This document shows, in pieces, positions 61,826 through 64,000 of a DNA stretch of 64,000 nt. The position numbers were made by a program, and so were the translations under genes. The notes under the pieces were generated by a model that was not told the origin of the DNA, made no database searches, and saw only the letters and a program-made list of their open reading frames with translations. Origin of the DNA: Novibacillus thermophilus (GTDB lineage Bacteria; Bacillota; Bacilli; Thermoactinomycetales; Novibacillaceae); contig NZ_CP019699.1 in the NCBI RefSeq assembly GCF_002005165.1, positions 1,364,001-1,428,000 on the forward strand. Direction: 5' to 3'. Within the stretch, counting starts at the first letter, position 1. Each line of letters begins with the position of its first letter.

Positions 61826-62239
61826 ATGCGGATCAAGAGGCCGGTCACCGTGAAAATGATTGTAACGAACCGAACAAAAAGAGATCTGCTTCAGCAGTGC
61901 GAGCAGTCCATTCGCCAGTTGGAACTGGAGTTGGAACAGCTGTCATTTGAACGCCGAAAATTGATGCACCGCGCTGAAAAGCAAGGTCGGGACGTGATAC
62001 AGCAAGCAGAGGAAAAACTTCAAAAAGAAGTGGCTGAACGCCAAAAAAAACGCGGTCAGTTGAAAGTTCAGTATGAACAAATCGAACAACTGCAGGAAGG
62101 GAGCGAAATCGTACACAGCCACGTCGAAAGCGACGTGACGGTTGAGATCGGAGATCGGTGGGAAGACCTGATGAAAAAGCCAGAGATCGTTTTAAAGGAC
62201 GGTGTGGTGTACGAAATTCGCGGAGGGAAAGGGACGTGA
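61826..62239 (+). CDS. ylqD: YlqD family protein
   Basis: Protein of 137 residues of unknown function, kept between khpA and rimM in Bacillales. ATG 61826 follows GGGAGGTGG. After a short beta-like start (RPVTVKMIVTNRTKR), residues 25-90 form a charged coiled coil (QQAEEKLQKEVAERQKKRGQ), and a C-terminal part has VTVEIGDRWEDLMKKPEIVL. No signal peptide or membrane segment is seen. It overlaps rimM by 4 bases. Confidence 0.88.
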   Translation: MRIKRPVTVKMIVTNRTKRDLLQQCEQSIRQLELELEQLSFERRKLMHRAEKQGRDVIQQAEEKLQKEVAERQKKRGQLKVQYEQIEQLQEGSEIVHSHVESDVTVEIGDRWEDLMKKPEIVLKDGVVYEIRGGKGT

Positions 62240-62760
62240 CAACACCGGAGTCGTTCGTCGTCGGCAATATCGTGAAACCGCAAGGGTTGCACGGAGAAGT
62301 GCGGGTGAAAATCAGGACCGATTTTCCAGAAATGCGGTTCTCACCTGGCAGCTCGTTGACGCTTGTCCACTCCCGCGCGGAACTTCCATCCAGCGTAACC
62401 GTTGCCCACAGTCGCCGGCACAGAGGAGTCTACATTGTAAAATTTCGCGAATTTGATTCTATTGATGAAGTGGAGAAACTGCGGGGAGCTGAGATCAGAA
62501 TTCCTAAAGACGCTCTACACGAACTGGGAGAACATGAATACTATTTTCACGAGATTATTGGATGTGATGTGTTTACGACAGACGGAGCACACGTCGGGAC
62601 GGTCAAAGAGATATTGCAACCTGGTGCCAACGACGTATGGGTCGTGAAGCGGCAGGGCAGTCAGAAAGATCTGTACCTCCCGTACATCGCCGATGTGGTC
62701 AAACAAGTGTTTCCCGAACAGAAGCGCATCGTAATCGAGTGGATGGAAGGGTTGGAGTGA
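62236..62760 (+). CDS. rimM: Ribosome maturation factor RimM
   Basis: Assists 30S head assembly by binding S19. I start at GTG 62236, overlapping the ylqD stop and following CGGAGGG; the open frame extends back within ylqD. It is 174 residues. The RimM domain has VVGNIVKPQGLHGEVRVK, and the PRC barrel has YYFHEIIGCDVFTTDGAHVG, with LLPYIADVVK-like end LPYIADVVKQVFPEQKRI. It is 6 bases before trmD. Confidence 0.96.
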   Translation: MTTPESFVVGNIVKPQGLHGEVRVKIRTDFPEMRFSPGSSLTLVHSRAELPSSVTVAHSRRHRGVYIVKFREFDSIDEVEKLRGAEIRIPKDALHELGEHEYYFHEIIGCDVFTTDGAHVGTVKEILQPGANDVWVVKRQGSQKDLYLPYIADVVKQVFPEQKRIVIEWMEGLE

Positions 62761-62766
62761 CGGCGC

Positions 62767-63513
62767 ATGCATATCGATATTTTGACACTCTTTCCTGAAA
62801 TGTTTCATCACGTCCTCCGTACGAGCGTTCTCGGCAGAGCCATTGATCGAGGCCTGTTAAAGGTAAACACTGTCAATTTTCGCGACTTCAGTGAAGACAA
62901 GCACCGGACCGTTGACGAACCTCCGTATGGCGGAGGTGGGGGAATGGTCATCAAGCCGGAACCTGTCTTCAACGCGGTGGAACACGTACTGGCGCTGAAG
63001 GAGAGGCCAGAATCCGAGACCCGCATCGTCCTCATGACGCCTCAAGGTGAGCTGTTCAATCAAGAGAAGGCGAAAGAACTGGCACAAGTCGATCATTTAA
63101 TCCTCATATGCGGGCATTACGAAGGATTTGATGAACGCATCCGGCAATACTTGGTGACGGACGAGCTTTCCATTGGGAATTACGTTCTAACGGGCGGGGA
63201 ACTTCCGGCAATGGTCGTCGTGGATGGCGTCGCCCGGTTACTGCCGGGTGTACTGGGAAACGAACAGTCAGCCCAGGACGATTCGTTTGCCGACGGTCTC
63301 TTGGAGTATCCCCAATATACGAGACCTGCAGAATTTCGAGGCTGGCGGGTACCGGACATCCTCCTCTCCGGCAATCACGCGGAGATCGAAAAATGGCGGA
63401 GGCTTGAGTCCATTAAGCGCACGTGGGAACGACGTCCGGAATTGCTGGACCAAGCGGACTTGAGCGAAGCAGAGATTCAGTTTTTGAGGCAACTTTCTCG
63501 CGGTGAGGGCTAA
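62767..63513 (+). CDS. trmD: tRNA (guanine-37-N1)-methyltransferase
   Basis: SPOUT methyltransferase that prevents +1 frameshifting; essential. It is 248 residues. Seen: [36 protein letters not shown], knot loops [13 protein letters not shown] and [16 protein letters not shown], and the C-terminal [14 protein letters not shown]. It lies just upstream of the rplS promoter. Confidence 0.97.
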   Translation: MHIDILTLFPEMFHHVLRTSVLGRAIDRGLLKVNTVNFRDFSEDKHRTVDEPPYGGGGGMVIKPEPVFNAVEHVLALKERPESETRIVLMTPQGELFNQEKAKELAQVDHLILICGHYEGFDERIRQYLVTDELSIGNYVLTGGELPAMVVVDGVARLLPGVLGNEQSAQDDSFADGLLEYPQYTRPAEFRGWRVPDILLSGNHAEIEKWRRLESIKRTWERRPELLDQADLSEAEIQFLRQLSRGEG

Positions 63514-63520
63514 GTTTCGT

Positions 63521-63608
63521 TTGTCTTTCCAAAACCCGTGTGGTAGAATATCTGTTGTTGAATACAGCGGTCCGCTGTCGGGAAGGAACCGGCAAGAACG
63601 CTCGTGTG
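63521..63608 (+). promoter_or_regulatory. rplS promoter and leader
   Basis: TTGTCT (63521-63526), 17-base spacer, TAGAAT (63544-63549), then a leader of about 65 bases. The leader has an ACAGCG/CGCTGT hairpin around 63562-63577. Firmicutes often carry an autoregulatory L19 leader at this spot; the position fits, but I cannot confirm the consensus by eye. Confidence 0.55.
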
Positions 63609-63623
63609 GAAGGAGGAACACTG

Positions 63624-63971
63624 ATGAACGAGACGGTACGCCAAGTGGGTGAAAAGCAACTTCGCCAAGACATTCCGGACTTCCGCCCTGGGGACACCCT
63701 GAGAGTTCACGTGAAAGTCGTAGAAGGACAGCGTGAACGGATCCAGGTGTTCGAAGGCGTCGTCATCAAACGGCGGGGCGGAGGAATCAGTGAAACGTTC
63801 ACCGTCCGTAAAGTGTCTTACGGGGTCGGAGTCGAGCGAACATTTCCGCTTCATTCTCCGAAGATTGACAAGATCGAAGTAGTCCGTCGAGGCAAGGTGC
63901 GTCGGGCAAAGCTTTATTACTTGCGTAAACTGCGCGGTAAAGCGGCACGGATTAAAGAAGCGCGACGATGA
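63624..63971 (+). CDS. rplS: 50S ribosomal protein L19
   Basis: It is 115 residues from ATG 63624, preceded by AAGGAGG; the open frame extends upstream to 63540 across the leader. Seen: [40 protein letters not shown] and the basic end [20 protein letters not shown]. After the stop, the last 29 bases of the window contain GGAAGGGGG and a possible TTG start of the next gene, too short to identify. Confidence 0.97.
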   Translation: MNETVRQVGEKQLRQDIPDFRPGDTLRVHVKVVEGQRERIQVFEGVVIKRRGGGISETFTVRKVSYGVGVERTFPLHSPKIDKIEVVRRGKVRRAKLYYLRKLRGKAARIKEARR

Positions 63972-64000
63972 GGACAGGAAGGGGGCTTGGCAACAAGTCC

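Overview
The window is a piece of chromosome from an endospore-forming member of the Bacillales. The gene order carB-pyrK-pyrD-pyrF-pyrE, then rqcH / Ca-ATPase / yloC-remA-gmk-rpoZ-coaBC-priA-def-fmt-rsmB-prpC-prkC-rsgA-rpe-thiN-spoVM-rpmB-yloU-fakA-recG, then fapR-plsX-fabD-fabG-acpP-rnc-smc-ftsY-ylxM-ffh-rpsP-khpA-ylqD-rimM-trmD-rplS, is that of Bacillus subtilis almost gene for gene. The DNA is clearly richer in G+C than B. subtilis, GTG and TTG starts are common, and strong Shine-Dalgarno sequences precede most genes. A 27-codon spoVM and a ylbJ gene show sporulation capacity. A thermophilic Thermoactinomycetaceae-like lineage would fit, but this is inference. I see no tRNA, rRNA, CRISPR array, prophage or insertion sequence.

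Layout. 1-5.6 kb: end of the pyrimidine operon. 5.6-9.6 kb: a 75-aa helical protein, a short-type aconitase and an ACT-domain malic enzyme. 9.6-11.9 kb: an FAD oxidoreductase plus an ECF41-type sigma factor, preceded by a match to the ECF41 promoter. 12.0-12.5 kb: a decayed aminoglycoside 3-N-acetyltransferase gene. 12.6-17.2 kb: maf, guaD, a cation/proton antiporter with a long leader, and rqcH. 17.5-21.5 kb: P-type ATPase and lipoate ligase. 21.6-41 kb: the conserved yloC-recG block covering RNA turnover, nucleotide, CoA and replication functions, translation start, Ser/Thr phosphorylation, thiamine and fatty-acid kinase. 41-42.4 kb: four small unrecognised genes. 42.7-47.8 kb: rsmD, coaD, ylbJ, tmcAL, yceD and rpmF. 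47.9-53.9 kb: the FapR-controlled type II fatty-acid synthesis cluster. 53.9-64 kb: rnc-smc-ftsY and the SRP/ribosome-maturation operon to rplS.

The most striking feature is technical. Eight otherwise ordinary, mostly essential genes (carB, pyrK, pyrD, rqcH, the P-type ATPase, gmk, prkC, smc) are interrupted by eleven frameshifts. Every one is repaired by adding a single base to a homopolymer run of at least four bases, and each repaired gene then has its normal family length. This points to systematic single-base deletions in the sequence data rather than decay. By contrast, the aac(3) relic has lost its N-terminus and an internal block and is a true pseudogene.

The best biological leads are the ECF41 operon with its likely self-controlled promoter, the antiporter mRNA in which a hairpin sits between the Shine-Dalgarno sequence and the start codon, and the island of small unknown genes between recG and rsmD.
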